Assembly: GCA_023957235.1 (NCBI GenBank)
Contig: JAMLHI010000007.1
Coordinates: forward strand, 124,001-188,000
Source of the DNA: Chitinophagales bacterium
Lineage (GTDB): Bacteria; Bacteroidota; Bacteroidia; Chitinophagales; JADIYW01
Direction of reading: 5' to 3'
DNA length: 64,000 nucleotides
Shown here: piece by piece, positions 26,110-35,937 of the stretch
Position numbering within the stretch: the stretch's first letter is position 1
Layout: every line of letters starts with the position of its first letter
Notes under the pieces: model-generated
Seen by the model: only the letters and a program-made list of their open reading frames with translations
Told to the model about the DNA's origin: nothing
Databases searched by the model: none
Made by a program: the position numbers and the translations under genes

Positions 26110-26880
26110 ATGAGTACTTATTATAATGGTGCTAATTGTGATATTTATATTGGGAAAGGGGCTGGAAAAAAACTCTTAGAAGAAATATCAAATGCAAAAA
26201 AGAATGTAAAAATTATCTCTCCTTATCTTTCTCCATTTTTAATCAAAGAACTCATTAATCTGTATGCAAAAGGGATTCAAATTCATTTGATTACTTCAGA
26301 TAATATTGAAGACTATCATGAATTTAATGATAAAAATATTCATCAACTCATATTTCAACACATGACGACAGATGAAGAAGAATACACACTGAGAATTAAA
26401 TGGCAAAATTTGGTAGCTAATTTATTATACATTAATATTTTTCTTATATCTGCTTTAGCATTTCTATTTTATTTATATAATAGCTACCAATTAATTTATG
26501 GAATAGTCCCTATTCTTATCTTATTTTTTATAAGAAACCATTATCAGCAAAAATTAAAAAGACAACAAATATACTTTTATCATTACACACAGTTATTTCC
26601 TTTTAAAGTATTTATTTCACCATATAATTCTGACACTCCCAATAATACATTTATCCATAGTAAAATATACATTATAGATGATCAAATTGCATATATGGGT
26701 TCTTTAAATTTCACTTCTAGCGGGACAAAAGATAATTATGAAACTAGAATAAGAACTACTGATAAGAATGCATTGTTAAAAATAATAGAAGAGTTTAACG
26801 AACTGTTTTACAACTCAAAATTACCTGAAAAAGATATTCAATCATGGGGCAGTAAATTATACCCAGAACCTATCAACTAG
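26110..26880 (+). CDS. Membrane PLD-like (HKD) protein with a membrane hairpin inside the domain
   Basis: A 256-residue protein. Residues about 31-62 (VKIISPYLSPFLIKELIN, then IQIHLIT) look like the first strand-helix unit of a phospholipase D fold. Two hydrophobic segments (about 102-122 and 127-142) then intervene. A complete HKD motif follows: H183, K185, D190, with GSLN at 197-200 and Glu at 211. Only one HKD is present, so activity would need a dimer, as in bacterial Nuc. The inserted hairpin would anchor the enzyme in the membrane. The target (phospholipid, nucleic acid or other) is unknown. Confidence 0.72.
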   Translation: MSTYYNGANCDIYIGKGAGKKLLEEISNAKKNVKIISPYLSPFLIKELINLYAKGIQIHLITSDNIEDYHEFNDKNIHQLIFQHMTTDEEEYTLRIKWQNLVANLLYINIFLISALAFLFYLYNSYQLIYGIVPILILFFIRNHYQQKLKRQQIYFYHYTQLFPFKVFISPYNSDTPNNTFIHSKIYIIDDQIAYMGSLNFTSSGTKDNYETRIRTTDKNALLKIIEEFNELFYNSKLPEKDIQSWGSKLYPEPIN

Positions 26881-26921
26881 AATTTTTTAAACAATAAAAC
26901 TGTGATAAATTAGGAAAAATA

Positions 26922-28703
26922 TTATTGAAATGGTGTTCTTGCTTTGATATCTTCCAATCTTCCTTTAGGAATGGCAGCAATCAACCTTTGGGTATATTCC
27001 TGGCTAGGCTTGTTATAAATATCATCAGCAACACCCATTTCTTCTACTTTACCTTTGTTCATCACCACCATACGGTCACTCATAAATTTGACAACTGATA
27101 GGTCATGAGAAATAAATATATATGTAAATTTAAATTCTTCTCTCAGTTGAATCAACAAGTTCAATACCTGAGCTTGAACAGATACATCTAAAGCAGAAAC
27201 AGATTCATCACATATTATAAATCTAGGACGCAACCCTAAAGCTCTTGCAATACAGATACGTTGTCTTTGGCCACCTGAAAACTCATGCGGATATCTATTA
27301 AAATGCTCTGGGAGCATGTTGACTTTTTGTAATAACTCAATCACTTTTTCCTTGCGCTCTTTATCACTACTATACATTTCGTGGACTTGCATGGGTTCCA
27401 TGATAGCATTACCAATAGTCATCCTAGGATTAAGAGAAGAGTATGGATCTTGAAAAATAATCTGCATATCCTTTCTCAATTCTTTCAAATCTTTAGTATG
27501 AAGATCTCTGATATTTCTACCTTCAAAAATGACTTCTCCACCGGTAGGTTCGACTAATCTTAAGACAGAGCGTCCTAATGTAGTTTTACCACATCCAGAC
27601 TCACCAACAAGTCCTAAAGTTTCGCCAGGATAAACATCAAAAGATACATTATCTACAGCCTTTACATACTCAGTAGGTTTACCAAATAAATTAGATTTGG
27701 TAGGGAACCATGTCTGTAAGCCTTTAATTTCTAAAATAGGTTTCTGCTGAATCAAAGATTCATATCTAGCTTTGGTTTCAGATTCAATGACAATTCTATC
27801 ATTAATAGCTTTTGCTACAGAAGCTTCTTTTTCTATTAACTTCCCATCTGTACTGACTTCCATAAAATCTGAAATAATCGGAAGTTGTTTAAGTCTTTTT
27901 TCCAATGGAGGACGACAAGCCAGCAGTCCTTTGGTATAAGGATGTTGAGGGTTTTCAAAAATTTCTAAAACAGAACCTTGTTCAACAATTTTTCCTTTAT
28001 ACATGACAATGACCTTGTCAGCAATTTCAGCAATGACTCCTAGATCATGGGTGATAAATACAGTGGACATTCCAGTCTCCTCACTCAGCTCTGCAATGAG
28101 TTCTAGAATTGTTTTCTGAACTGTCACATCGAGCGCAGTTGTAGGTTCATCTGCAATAAGTATTCGTGGTTTGCAAGACATCGCCATAGCGATCATCACC
28201 CTTTGTTTTTGTCCACCTGAAAGCTGATGAGGATATGCATCAAAAATTCTATTTGGATTGGGTAATTTTACTTTTTCAAATAATTCTATAGCCAAATTTT
28301 TAGCTACTTCTTTAGACACTTTTTGGTGAAGTAAAATTGCTTCAGTCACTTGGCTTCCACATGTAAACACTGGGTTGAGTGAAGTCATAGGTTCTTGAAA
28401 AATCATAGAGATTTCGTTGCCACGATAAGCTCTCATTTCCTGTTCGGATATCTTTGCAAGATCAACAATGCCATTATTGGAATGATAAAGTATTTCACCT
28501 TGTGAGATTTTTCCTGGAGGATTCGGAATTAATCGCATCAAAGACAAAGAAGTAACAGATTTTCCAGAGCCTGACTCTCCTACTATGCCAACAATTTCTT
28601 TTTTATTGATTTGAAAACTGACATCATTGACTGCTTTAACGTTACCATTTTCAGTATTAAATTCAGTAACTAGATTCTTGACTTCTAATAATAATTCGCT
28701 CAT
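26922..28703 (-). CDS. Peptide ABC transporter ATP-binding protein with two fused ATPase domains (DppD-DppF type)
   Basis: A 593-residue protein made of two ABC ATPases in tandem. The first half has Walker A GESGSGKS, signature LSGGQKQR and Walker [13 protein letters not shown]; the second has [17 protein letters not shown] and a Walker B ending [12 protein letters not shown]. This is the YejF-like fusion of the two ATPases of a di/oligopeptide importer. The linked binding protein and two permeases are encoded at 55978-60440, the most likely partners. No promoter of the usual type was found upstream. Confidence 0.93.
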   Translation of the reverse strand: MSELLLEVKNLVTEFNTENGNVKAVNDVSFQINKKEIVGIVGESGSGKSVTSLSLMRLIPNPPGKISQGEILYHSNNGIVDLAKISEQEMRAYRGNEISMIFQEPMTSLNPVFTCGSQVTEAILLHQKVSKEVAKNLAIELFEKVKLPNPNRIFDAYPHQLSGGQKQRVMIAMAMSCKPRILIADEPTTALDVTVQKTILELIAELSEETGMSTVFITHDLGVIAEIADKVIVMYKGKIVEQGSVLEIFENPQHPYTKGLLACRPPLEKRLKQLPIISDFMEVSTDGKLIEKEASVAKAINDRIVIESETKARYESLIQQKPILEIKGLQTWFPTKSNLFGKPTEYVKAVDNVSFDVYPGETLGLVGESGCGKTTLGRSVLRLVEPTGGEVIFEGRNIRDLHTKDLKELRKDMQIIFQDPYSSLNPRMTIGNAIMEPMQVHEMYSSDKERKEKVIELLQKVNMLPEHFNRYPHEFSGGQRQRICIARALGLRPRFIICDESVSALDVSVQAQVLNLLIQLREEFKFTYIFISHDLSVVKFMSDRMVVMNKGKVEEMGVADDIYNKPSQEYTQRLIAAIPKGRLEDIKARTPFQ

Positions 28704-28864
28704 TCCAAATGATGGATTTGTCTTAAAAATAACATTAAATCGCTATAATTATGTGTTTTTAAATAAAATAACTTCATAAATATTAGAAAAATATTTTCTG
28801 ACTCAACACTAATTGTAGTCCATGAATAAAAGTCTTAAAGAAAAACTTTTATCTTATTCTATGT

Positions 28865-29806
28865 TTAATGCAAAATAACTCTCAAATATCTTTCCGCATC
28901 TAAAGCAGCCATACAGCCACTTCCAGCAGCAGTAACTGCTTGTCTATAAATACTATCTTGCACATCACCACAAGCAAAAACACCATTTATATTTGTCTTT
29001 GCACTACCCGCTTGAGTAATAATATAACCTTGTTCATCCATATTGACAAATGGCTTAAAGATTTTAGAATTAGGTGTATGACCAATAGCAACAAAAAATC
29101 CATGAATAGGAATAACAGATGATTCTCCTGTCTGGGTATTTTTAATTTTCACTCCTTCCACATTATCACCTCCCAATACCTCTTCGGTTTCAGTATTCCA
29201 ATAGATTTTAATATTGGTAGTATTCAAAACTTTGTCTTGCATGACTTTAGAAGCTCTCATTTCATTTCTTCTAATAAGCATGTGTACTTCCGGACAAAGA
29301 TTAGCAAGGTACAAAGCTTCCTCACAAGCCGTATCACCTGCGCCCACAATTGCAACAGATTTTCCTCTGTAGAAAAAACCATCACAGACAGCACAAGCAC
29401 TCACTCCATGTCCATTTAATCTTTTCTCTGAAGGAATACCCAACCATTTGGCAGAAGCTCCAGTAGCAATAATTACACTGTGCGCATGAATTTCCTTTTC
29501 TCCATCTATCCAAACTTTATGTAAGTCACTGCTAAAATCTACTTGAGTAGCTAATCCAAAGCGAATATCTGCTCCCATCCTTTCTGCTTGGGCACGAAAA
29601 TGTTCCATCATTTCCGGTCCTTGAATACCATCTGGATACCCTGGAAAATTTTCAACATCTGTTGTCTGAGTCAATTGACCACCCATTTCCATACCTGTAT
29701 ATAACACAGGATTCAAATTAGCACGTGAAGCATATATTGCAGCAGTATAACCAGCAGGACCTGATCCTATGATTAGACACTGAACAGTTTCTATAGAACT
29801 CGTCAT
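28865..29806 (-). CDS. trxB: Thioredoxin reductase
   Basis: A 313-residue FAD- and NADPH-dependent reductase of thioredoxin. The FAD-binding GSGPAGYTAAIYA is N-terminal, the redox-active pair is at about C138 and C141 in ACAVCDG, the NADPH motif GAGDTACEEALYL follows, and FACGDVQD is C-terminal. Length is standard. The start overlaps the coaE stop by four bases (ATGA), so it is translationally coupled at the end of the nusB-yajC-coaE-trxB run. Confidence 0.95.
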   Translation of the reverse strand: MTSSIETVQCLIIGSGPAGYTAAIYASRANLNPVLYTGMEMGGQLTQTTDVENFPGYPDGIQGPEMMEHFRAQAERMGADIRFGLATQVDFSSDLHKVWIDGEKEIHAHSVIIATGASAKWLGIPSEKRLNGHGVSACAVCDGFFYRGKSVAIVGAGDTACEEALYLANLCPEVHMLIRRNEMRASKVMQDKVLNTTNIKIYWNTETEEVLGGDNVEGVKIKNTQTGESSVIPIHGFFVAIGHTPNSKIFKPFVNMDEQGYIITQAGSAKTNINGVFACGDVQDSIYRQAVTAAGSGCMAALDAERYLRVILH

Positions 29807-30408
29807 TTGTTTTTTAATTTAGATTTTTCCAATAATAAATGATGTAATTCTACAATCTGAGAAATCAGACTATCTGAACCATCATTATAAATAATATAAT
29901 CCACTAATTCCATTTTTTTATCCTCAGGCATTTGCTTATCCATTCTAGCTATAACAGATTGACGGTCAATCTTATCTCTATCCATTGTTCTACGGATTCT
30001 TTCATCTGCAGGAGCATAGACCATAATGTTAAAATCCATGTTTTTGTAGCCACCAGTCTCAAATAAAATTGCAGCTTCATGGATAGTATAAGGTTTTCCT
30101 TTTTGATTTTCTGCCCATTGAATAGAATCCTTCCATAAAGCAGGATGAACAATACTATTTAGAATATTCAATTTCTCAGGTAGATTAAAAACAACTGCAG
30201 CCAGATAGTCTTTATTTAAATGTCCATCCCAAAGGTAGGCATTTTCACCAAAAGCATCTATGACTTGTTTTTTAACTTCCATGCTATTAGTCATCAACCA
30301 CTTTGCTTTTTGGTCAGAATTATATATAGGAACCCCTAAAACAGCAAACATTTGAGAAATCAATGATTTCCCCGCACCAATCCCTCCAGTGAGACCAACT
30401 TTAAACAT
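29803..30408 (-). CDS. coaE: Dephospho-CoA kinase
   Basis: A 201-residue P-loop kinase that phosphorylates dephospho-CoA in the last step of CoA synthesis. The P-loop GGIGAGKS is at 8-15, and the DXD-like YNSDQKAK and the HEAAILFETG segment are typical of CoaE. It lies 12 bases after yajC and overlaps trxB by four bases. Confidence 0.94.
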   Translation of the reverse strand: MFKVGLTGGIGAGKSLISQMFAVLGVPIYNSDQKAKWLMTNSMEVKKQVIDAFGENAYLWDGHLNKDYLAAVVFNLPEKLNILNSIVHPALWKDSIQWAENQKGKPYTIHEAAILFETGGYKNMDFNIMVYAPADERIRRTMDRDKIDRQSVIARMDKQMPEDKKMELVDYIIYNDGSDSLISQIVELHHLLLEKSKLKNK

Positions 30409-30420
30409 GGCTATAAAAAT

Positions 30421-30738
30421 TTAAGCAGTCGGATATCCAGCTTTAGTCATATCTAAAGAAATTGCAGACTTATCCATTTTGACGTTTGTATTGACAGCAA
30501 TCTCAACTACAACAACAGGATTATCTTCTGAAACTTGACTAATCGTCCCATGAATACCTGAAACCGTCACTACTTTATCGCCTTTTTTTAGATTACCTAC
30601 CCAAATACGTTGCTCTTTTGCTTTCTTTTGTTGTGGTCTTATCATAAAAAAATACATCACAGCAAACATTCCCACCATGAAAATTAGAGGGGTAAAAGAT
30701 CCTGCTCCACCAGCAGCTTGTAAAAAAAATTGGTTCAT
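30421..30738 (-). CDS. yajC: Preprotein translocase accessory subunit YajC
   Basis: A 105-residue protein with one N-terminal membrane segment (about 15-33) ending in FFMIRPQQKK, the signature of YajC, which binds SecDF and the Sec translocon. The C-terminal domain has GDKVVTVSGIHGTI. It follows nusB by 64 bases and precedes coaE by 12. Confidence 0.95.
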   Translation of the reverse strand: MNQFFLQAAGGAGSFTPLIFMVGMFAVMYFFMIRPQQKKAKEQRIWVGNLKKGDKVVTVSGIHGTISQVSEDNPVVVVEIAVNTNVKMDKSAISLDMTKAGYPTA

Positions 30739-30802
30739 TGAATTGAATTTCTATTTATTATTTAAAAATACGATTTATAGTTAAAAGGATGAAACATTCC
30801 TA

Positions 30803-31756
30803 TTATTTATCATTCAGACCGCGTCCTGTCTTGCCTATCAAACCTTTATTGTTCATATCTTTCATCATACGGTCTAAAATACCGTTAATAAAATCTTTGC
30901 TTTTAGGAGAACTATAATCTTTGGCTATATCAATATATTCATTCATGGTCACCTTTAAAGGTATTGAAGGGAAATCTGTAAACTCAGTCAATGCCATTCT
31001 CATGATAATCAAATCTATCACTGCTATTCGCTCTAAATCCCAATTTTTTAAATAGGGTTCAATATCTATGGTCAACTCCTCTTTGGATTGAATTACTTTC
31101 TCAAATAATTTATCAGCAAATTCACTCAATTCTAAAATCTTTCCCTTTACTGAATTTTTGCCTATATGAAGTTTTAAGGATTCTTTACTCTTTTTAAAAA
31201 CTTCACGGACTGCACCTACAACAAATTCTGCATCATCTTCCCATGATGGAAATATCTCTTCAATATGCTCAAGAAATAAATCATTGGATAAAAGGATATT
31301 ATTCAGTATTGCTGAAATGATTTTTCTATCCTCTTCGAGATCAAATTCAGTGTCAGATGATATATATTCTATATATTCAGGAGCTTCAACCATTAACTTA
31401 TAAAGATGATTTTTAACAGCTTCATCCAGATTTTGGGGAGCATCACTTTTCTTAAGTGCTTTCAAAAACTCCTCATCATTATTCAAATTGAGAATAAAAA
31501 CGTTAGATAGAAGTTTTGTGCTAAAGTTTTTATCTTCTTGAGTAGGCAAATGTTTGGAAGCTTTAATCTTTGAAACAGTATCTACTTCATTGGCAACATC
31601 TCTAATAGATAATAGTAGATATAGATACAAATCTTTTACAGAATGAATATTGGCTTGTAAAGACTTTCTGAATGCTGCCGGCAAAGCATCATCCGAACGC
31701 TCATAACCATAAACTGCTTGCATTACTTTTACACGAACACTACGCCTGCTAATCAT
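30803..31756 (-). CDS. nusB: Transcription antitermination factor NusB, long Bacteroidota form
   Basis: A 317-residue protein: the C-terminal part (about 200-300, with IDLIIMRMALTEF and VTMNEYIDIAKDYSSPKSKDFINGILD) is a recognisable NusB domain, and the N-terminal half is the long extension usual in Bacteroidota (RRSVRVKVMQAVYGYE start). NusB acts with NusE at boxA sites in rRNA transcription. It has its own promoter (31777-31805) and heads nusB-yajC-coaE-trxB. Confidence 0.92.
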   Translation of the reverse strand: MISRRSVRVKVMQAVYGYERSDDALPAAFRKSLQANIHSVKDLYLYLLLSIRDVANEVDTVSKIKASKHLPTQEDKNFSTKLLSNVFILNLNNDEEFLKALKKSDAPQNLDEAVKNHLYKLMVEAPEYIEYISSDTEFDLEEDRKIISAILNNILLSNDLFLEHIEEIFPSWEDDAEFVVGAVREVFKKSKESLKLHIGKNSVKGKILELSEFADKLFEKVIQSKEELTIDIEPYLKNWDLERIAVIDLIIMRMALTEFTDFPSIPLKVTMNEYIDIAKDYSSPKSKDFINGILDRMMKDMNNKGLIGKTGRGLNDK

Positions 31757-31776
31757 ATTTAGGAACTATTGGAGCG

Positions 31777-31805
31777 CAAAGATAGACATTACTAATCACT
31801 TTCAA
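31777..31805 (-). promoter_or_regulatory. Promoter of the nusB-yajC-coaE-trxB operon
   Basis: On the minus strand TTG (31805-31803), 18 bases, then TATCTTTG (31784-31777), 20 bases before the nusB ATG. The -7 string with its following C is identical to those of rpoD and the aldolase. Confidence 0.72.
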
Positions 31806-31853
31806 TGCTATTAAAAATATATTTTGACACTAAAGAAAAGATTGTTCAAAAGA

Positions 31854-32492
31854 TTATTGAGAAGATTTTTTCAAAAATCTAGATAAAATTAATGGTGTAA
31901 AAGGCAATATCATCAAGAGAAGGATAATATAAGTTAGATTTTCTTTTACTATGGGTAAATCTCCGAAAAAATAACCTAGAACCGTCAATGTTCCTATCCA
32001 CAATACTGCTCCTATAATATTATAAACCATATATCGCATCCAATTCATTTTACCTATTCCTGCAACAAATGGAACAAAAGTTCTAACTATGGGGAAAAAG
32101 CGACTTAATATGACAGCAAGAGCACCATATTTATTATAGAAAATTTCAGCTGACCTCACATTTTCTGCTTTAAAAAAAGGCATTCTCCCTGATTCAATAA
32201 TAACTCTACCAAATTTATATCCAATAAAATAATTCAACATATTACCACTTACTGCTGCTACTATTAAAACGATATTGACAATATAGATATCCAATTGAAT
32301 ATCGGATTTCGCTGATAAAGCCCCTACTGCAAAAAGCAAGGTATCTCCTGGGAGAAAAGTCATGAAGAGCAATCCAGTCTCAGAAAATATAATGGCAAAA
32401 AGTAAAAAATAAGTCCATATCCCCATTGACGCTATCACTTGAGCTAATGAAGTGTCAAGAGAAAATACCAGTTCTTTTATATTCTCAATCAT
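31854..32492 (-). CDS. DedA-family membrane protein
   Basis: A 212-residue multi-pass protein of the DedA/VTT family, members of which flip polyprenyl phosphate or phosphatidylethanolamine and support envelope integrity. Typical pieces are ETGLLFMTFLPGDTLLFAVG, YFIGYKFGR and SRFFPIVRTFVPFVAGIGKM, the latter holding the conserved arginines. About five hydrophobic segments are visible. It lies 97 bases upstream of nusB but is separated from it by the nusB promoter. Confidence 0.93.
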   Translation of the reverse strand: MIENIKELVFSLDTSLAQVIASMGIWTYFLLFAIIFSETGLLFMTFLPGDTLLFAVGALSAKSDIQLDIYIVNIVLIVAAVSGNMLNYFIGYKFGRVIIESGRMPFFKAENVRSAEIFYNKYGALAVILSRFFPIVRTFVPFVAGIGKMNWMRYMVYNIIGAVLWIGTLTVLGYFFGDLPIVKENLTYIILLLMILPFTPLILSRFLKKSSQ

Positions 32493-32547
32493 AATTTAAT
32501 CGCAAAACTGGCTTACAAATATCCATAGATTCATATAAAATAATCTA

Positions 32548-33708
32548 TTATCGAATTTGTTCAAAATGAATTCCTTTTTCTATAAGACGATGGAGATATT
32601 TTTCACCCAAAGCACCCGCAGGCGTCTTGACTCCACCTGAATTTTTAAAATCAGACAAGTTTTCAATAATAACAATAGCAGCTTCAGATAGCATTTTTGA
32701 AGTTTCAGTATAACCTGGGTCGCCTCCTGATACTTTTGTTATAACGGTCTTCTTTCCTGAAGTTCCTATAAAGTTCAATTCAAAGTAAGACTTCTTTCTT
32801 TCCTCGACAGAAGGTCCTTGTCCACTTGGTTTGGATTGTAAAATTTTATTTTTCAAAATATCTACTTTGCTTGCTAATACAATAGCTCCAACTCCAAATA
32901 TGGCTTTACCAATAGTCAAAGGTCGTCTAGATCCAAAATATTGAGCATAAGAAAAATTCTCACCATAAATATCTTTTCGTTCTCTGGAAGACCTGCTGAC
33001 TATTAAAGAATCTATTACAGGCATCGGCAAAGCCCACTTTTTAATACTTTTTTGGTAATGAATATTTTTAGCTTTTGCAGGTCCAAATCGATAAGGCAAA
33101 TCCAGCAAAAAACGCTCATCTACTTTTTCAAACATTCCAATGGCTGAAGCTAATGTCCCCCCTGAGATATTTCCTTTGACAGTTACATATCCTTCAATAA
33201 GTTTGTCATTACCCTTACCTAAAAGTTGTGCTGTATAAAAAGCACCCAAATCTGCCGGCACACTATCAAAACCACAACTATTAATTATCATTGAGCCACT
33301 ACGCTCGGCCGGAAAATTATAATGCTTATAAATATCATGAACATAATCTGGCTCTCCTACTAGATCAACACAATGGGTACCATTTGCTACACAAGCCTTC
33401 ACAATAGGCTCTCCATAAAGTATATAAGGACCTACAGTAGTAATGACAATTTTTGTTGATTGAGCAAGAGCTTCCAGACTCTCCTCATTTTGGGTATCGG
33501 CTAAAATGATATCTAAATTTCTTAACTGAGGATATTGAACCACCAATTGATTTTTCAATTGAAACAATTTGTATTCATTTCTTCCAGCAATCGCCCATTT
33601 TATTTTAGAGAAATCAACATTTTCAGCTAAATATTCAGCTACTAATTTTCCTGTAAAGCCTGTTGAGCCATATACTATTATATCATATTTTCTATCAGAC
33701 AAATTCAT
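32548..33708 (-). CDS. Saccharopine-dehydrogenase-like NAD(P)-binding oxidoreductase
   Basis: A 386-residue protein with an N-terminal Rossmann motif (IIVYGSTGFTGKLVAEYL) and the family's WAIAGRN and GTHCVDLVGEP segments. It belongs to the saccharopine-dehydrogenase NADP-binding family that includes trans-acting enoyl reductases. A hydrophobic patch (about 267-283, AIFGVGAIVLASK) suggests membrane association. The substrate is unknown. A minus-strand box TATGTTTG at 33742-33735 may be its promoter, though no well-spaced TTG was found. Confidence 0.82.
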   Translation of the reverse strand: MNLSDRKYDIIVYGSTGFTGKLVAEYLAENVDFSKIKWAIAGRNEYKLFQLKNQLVVQYPQLRNLDIILADTQNEESLEALAQSTKIVITTVGPYILYGEPIVKACVANGTHCVDLVGEPDYVHDIYKHYNFPAERSGSMIINSCGFDSVPADLGAFYTAQLLGKGNDKLIEGYVTVKGNISGGTLASAIGMFEKVDERFLLDLPYRFGPAKAKNIHYQKSIKKWALPMPVIDSLIVSRSSRERKDIYGENFSYAQYFGSRRPLTIGKAIFGVGAIVLASKVDILKNKILQSKPSGQGPSVEERKKSYFELNFIGTSGKKTVITKVSGGDPGYTETSKMLSEAAIVIIENLSDFKNSGGVKTPAGALGEKYLHRLIEKGIHFEQIR

Positions 33709-33866
33709 TGTTAAACGCTAATAAATAAAGTGTCCAAACATAAGAAAAAGTAACAAGAATTTTTGTTCAACTTTCTACTTTAAACATTATTAAGATTTAA
33801 TTTCAGATTATTTTTAATTAGACAAATGATTGTGGATAAAACATTTTTACATAGTCTTTAAATTTT

Positions 33867-33874
33867 TATCTTTG
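33867..33874 (+). promoter_or_regulatory. -7 box of the aldolase gene
   Basis: TATCTTTG, followed by C, lies 22 bases before the ATG and repeats the string seen at rpoD and nusB. No TTG at a good distance upstream was found. Confidence 0.5.
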
Positions 33875-33896
33875 CGAATATTAGATATTTCAAATA

Positions 33897-34958
33897 ATGA
33901 ATCGTCAAAGTATTATAGAATGTATTGGAGAAAAGCAGGCGGAATACCTGTTGAATCATGAATCAAAAACTATTTCTAAGGATTTGCTGCATTTACCTGG
34001 AAGTGATTTTGTAGATAGAATCTGGACATCTTCCAACAGAAGTCCTCAAGTACTTAGAAGTTTGCAAAGCTTGTACAGTCATGGTAGATTAGCTAATACT
34101 GGCTACCTTTCTATCCTACCTGTAGATCAAGGGATAGAGCATTCTGCTGGAGCCAGCTTTGCTCCGAATCCAATTTATTTTGATTCAGAAAATATTGTAA
34201 AATTGGCCATTGAAGGTGGTTGTAATGCAGTGGCATCTACTTATGGAGTATTAGGTTCTGTGGCAAGAAAATATGCACACAAAATCCCTTTTATAGTCAA
34301 GATTAATCACAACGAGTTTTTATCTTACCCCAATACATTTGATCAGGTATTATTTGGCACGATTAAAAATGCATGGGATATGGGAGCTGTTGCTGTAGGT
34401 GCAACAATTTATTTTGGAAGCGATACTTCTAGAAGGCAGATTGTAGAAATTGCAAAGGCATTTGACTATGCTCACGAATTGGGGATGACAACTATTTTAT
34501 GGTGTTATACAAGAAACAATGCTTTCAAAAAAGATGGCATCGACTATCACACTTCTACAGATTTGTCTTCTCAAGCCAATCATATTGGAGTAACCATTCA
34601 AGCTGATATTATCAAACAAAAATTATCTACTAATAATGGTGGGTACAATGCTATTAATTTTGGAAAAACACATCCAAAAGTTTATTCAGAATTAACTACT
34701 GATCATCCTATTGATTTAAATAGGTATCAAGTAGTCAATTGTTATATGGGAAGAGCTGGTCTAATCAACTCAGGTGGCGAGTCTAAAGGTGCTTCAGATT
34801 TGGCTGAAGCAGTTACTACCGCTATTATCAACAAAAGAGCAGGAGGTCAAGGTCTCATTTCTGGAAGAAAAGCATTTCAAAAACCAATTCATGAAGGAAT
34901 TCAATTACTTAATGCCATTCAAGACATTTATTTAAGCAGTGATGTAGATATTGCTTAA
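33897..34958 (+). CDS. fbaB: Class I fructose-bisphosphate aldolase (FbaB/DhnA type)
   Basis: A 353-residue Schiff-base aldolase of the FbaB/DhnA family that cleaves fructose 1,6-bisphosphate. Recognisable pieces are [48 protein letters not shown] and [11 protein letters not shown], the last containing the likely Schiff-base lysine. It ends in a clear terminator. Confidence 0.93.
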   Translation: MNRQSIIECIGEKQAEYLLNHESKTISKDLLHLPGSDFVDRIWTSSNRSPQVLRSLQSLYSHGRLANTGYLSILPVDQGIEHSAGASFAPNPIYFDSENIVKLAIEGGCNAVASTYGVLGSVARKYAHKIPFIVKINHNEFLSYPNTFDQVLFGTIKNAWDMGAVAVGATIYFGSDTSRRQIVEIAKAFDYAHELGMTTILWCYTRNNAFKKDGIDYHTSTDLSSQANHIGVTIQADIIKQKLSTNNGGYNAINFGKTHPKVYSELTTDHPIDLNRYQVVNCYMGRAGLINSGGESKGASDLAEAVTTAIINKRAGGQGLISGRKAFQKPIHEGIQLLNAIQDIYLSSDVDIA

Positions 34959-34979
34959 TTTTTCAAATATGCTATACTT

Positions 34980-35014
34980 ACTCCTTCTAGAAATACTTCT
35001 GGAAGGAGTTTTTA
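34980..35014 (+). terminator. Intrinsic terminator after fbaB
   Basis: A 13-bp stem from 34980-34992 to 34997-35009 (ACTCCTTCTAGAA against TTCTGGAAGGAGT, one T-G wobble) with a four-base loop, then TTTTTATTTT. Confidence 0.9.
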
Positions 35015-35103
35015 TTTTAGGTGAAAATTGTTAATAACTGTCAAATGCTCGTCTAAAAATCAGAAGTGTATAGTATTGATAACACCTCCAATCATTTTCT
35101 CTG

Positions 35104-35158
35104 CGGTTATAAAACGATCATCAATCAGCTGGTTGATGAAATGTTCTATTTATAACTG
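35104..35158. repeat. Nested inverted repeat / large hairpin
   Basis: Outer arms CGGTTATAAA (35104-35113) and TTTATAACTG (35149-35158) pair over 10 positions with one G-T. Inner arms TCATCAATC (35118-35126) and GGTTGATGA (35131-35139) pair over nine positions with one T-G, around AGCT. The sequence centre CAGCTG is palindromic. No T run follows. It may be a folded RNA element, a double operator or a small mobile remnant. Confidence 0.6.
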
Positions 35159-35176
35159 AAACAATGTTGAAATAAT

Positions 35177-35191
35177 GTAATAAAATATTAC
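35177..35191. repeat. Short inverted repeat GTAATA-AAA-TATTAC
   Basis: Perfect 6-bp arms around three A residues, 19 bases after the nested hairpin and about 150 bases before the next promoter box. Could be part of the same element. Confidence 0.35.
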
Positions 35192-35339
35192 CTCGTCAAA
35201 CTTAACTTGTTTCTGCATTTCAAAAGTAGATACAAATCAAGCTCTTCATCAGATTCAGAACAAAAGACACGATTTTATATTAAGCAATTTTACCTATATA
35301 AATATTCATTATTAATATCTATTTGATAACTATTATTAT

Positions 35340-35347
35340 TATATTTG
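35340..35347 (+). promoter_or_regulatory. -7 box of the gene at 35371
   Basis: TATATTTG matches TAnnTTTG and lies 23 bases before the chosen ATG at 35371. It lies downstream of the alternative start at 35323, supporting the shorter gene. A TTTG at 35322-35325 is rather close (14 bases). Confidence 0.4.
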
Positions 35348-35370
35348 AATTAACATCAAAATCCAATACT

Positions 35371-35928
35371 ATGAAAAATCTTATTATTCTAATATTAGCA
35401 GTAGCAACCATCTTCTTAACATGGAAAACTTATTTTTCAAATAGTCAATGTTGCTCATCATCTTCAAAAAATGAAAAAGATAATACAGTTGGGTTAAATA
35501 GTACAAAGGATGACATTATTAACATGAATTATTTTAAAGGTAAAACTGACAAAGAAATGGGCATCAACTTATATGATGTAGTCAGCAACTTTAGAACCTT
35601 TACATTGCCTAAAATAAAAGATAAAGATAATGTAGATTTACCTAGAGATAGAACAGATGGTCTTGTTACAAAATCTGTATCATACGACCGAGTTAAACTA
35701 CTTCAGTTGTTAAATGCGTCCAATTCTCAAAATGTCATATTTCATTTTGGATCACTTGATAGACTTTCTGCAAATAAATATGGTTATTATTATAAATTAG
35801 ACAAAAAAAGTGTTGTCCAAAAACCAATTCTAATCCTTGAAATTGATACCCTTAATAAAGATAAATCTGGACCAACAAAAGTTTTCGCAATTGGCAAAAT
35901 TTGCCCTCCACCAAATAGTTGCCCTTAA
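35371..35928 (+). CDS. Hypothetical membrane-anchored or exported protein
   Basis: I do not recognise this 185-residue protein. An N-terminal hydrophobic segment (about 3-20) is followed by a Cys pair and serine run (QCCSSSSK), a charged linker and a soluble domain rich in beta-like hydrophobic strands (NVIFHFGSL, PILILEID, KVFAIGKI). It ends with ICPPPNSCP, giving another Cys pair. The start at 35371 gives a normal signal or anchor sequence; an open frame to 35323 adds 16 residues ahead of it. It converges on the TPR gene with a nine-base gap. Confidence 0.65.
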   Translation: MKNLIILILAVATIFLTWKTYFSNSQCCSSSSKNEKDNTVGLNSTKDDIINMNYFKGKTDKEMGINLYDVVSNFRTFTLPKIKDKDNVDLPRDRTDGLVTKSVSYDRVKLLQLLNASNSQNVIFHFGSLDRLSANKYGYYYKLDKKSVVQKPILILEIDTLNKDKSGPTKVFAIGKICPPPNSCP

Positions 35929-35937
35929 TCTTTTCAG

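Noticed and set aside
35104-35158. Nested hairpin read as a terminator
   Set aside because: No T run follows and it lies about 90 bases after a much better terminator for the same gene.
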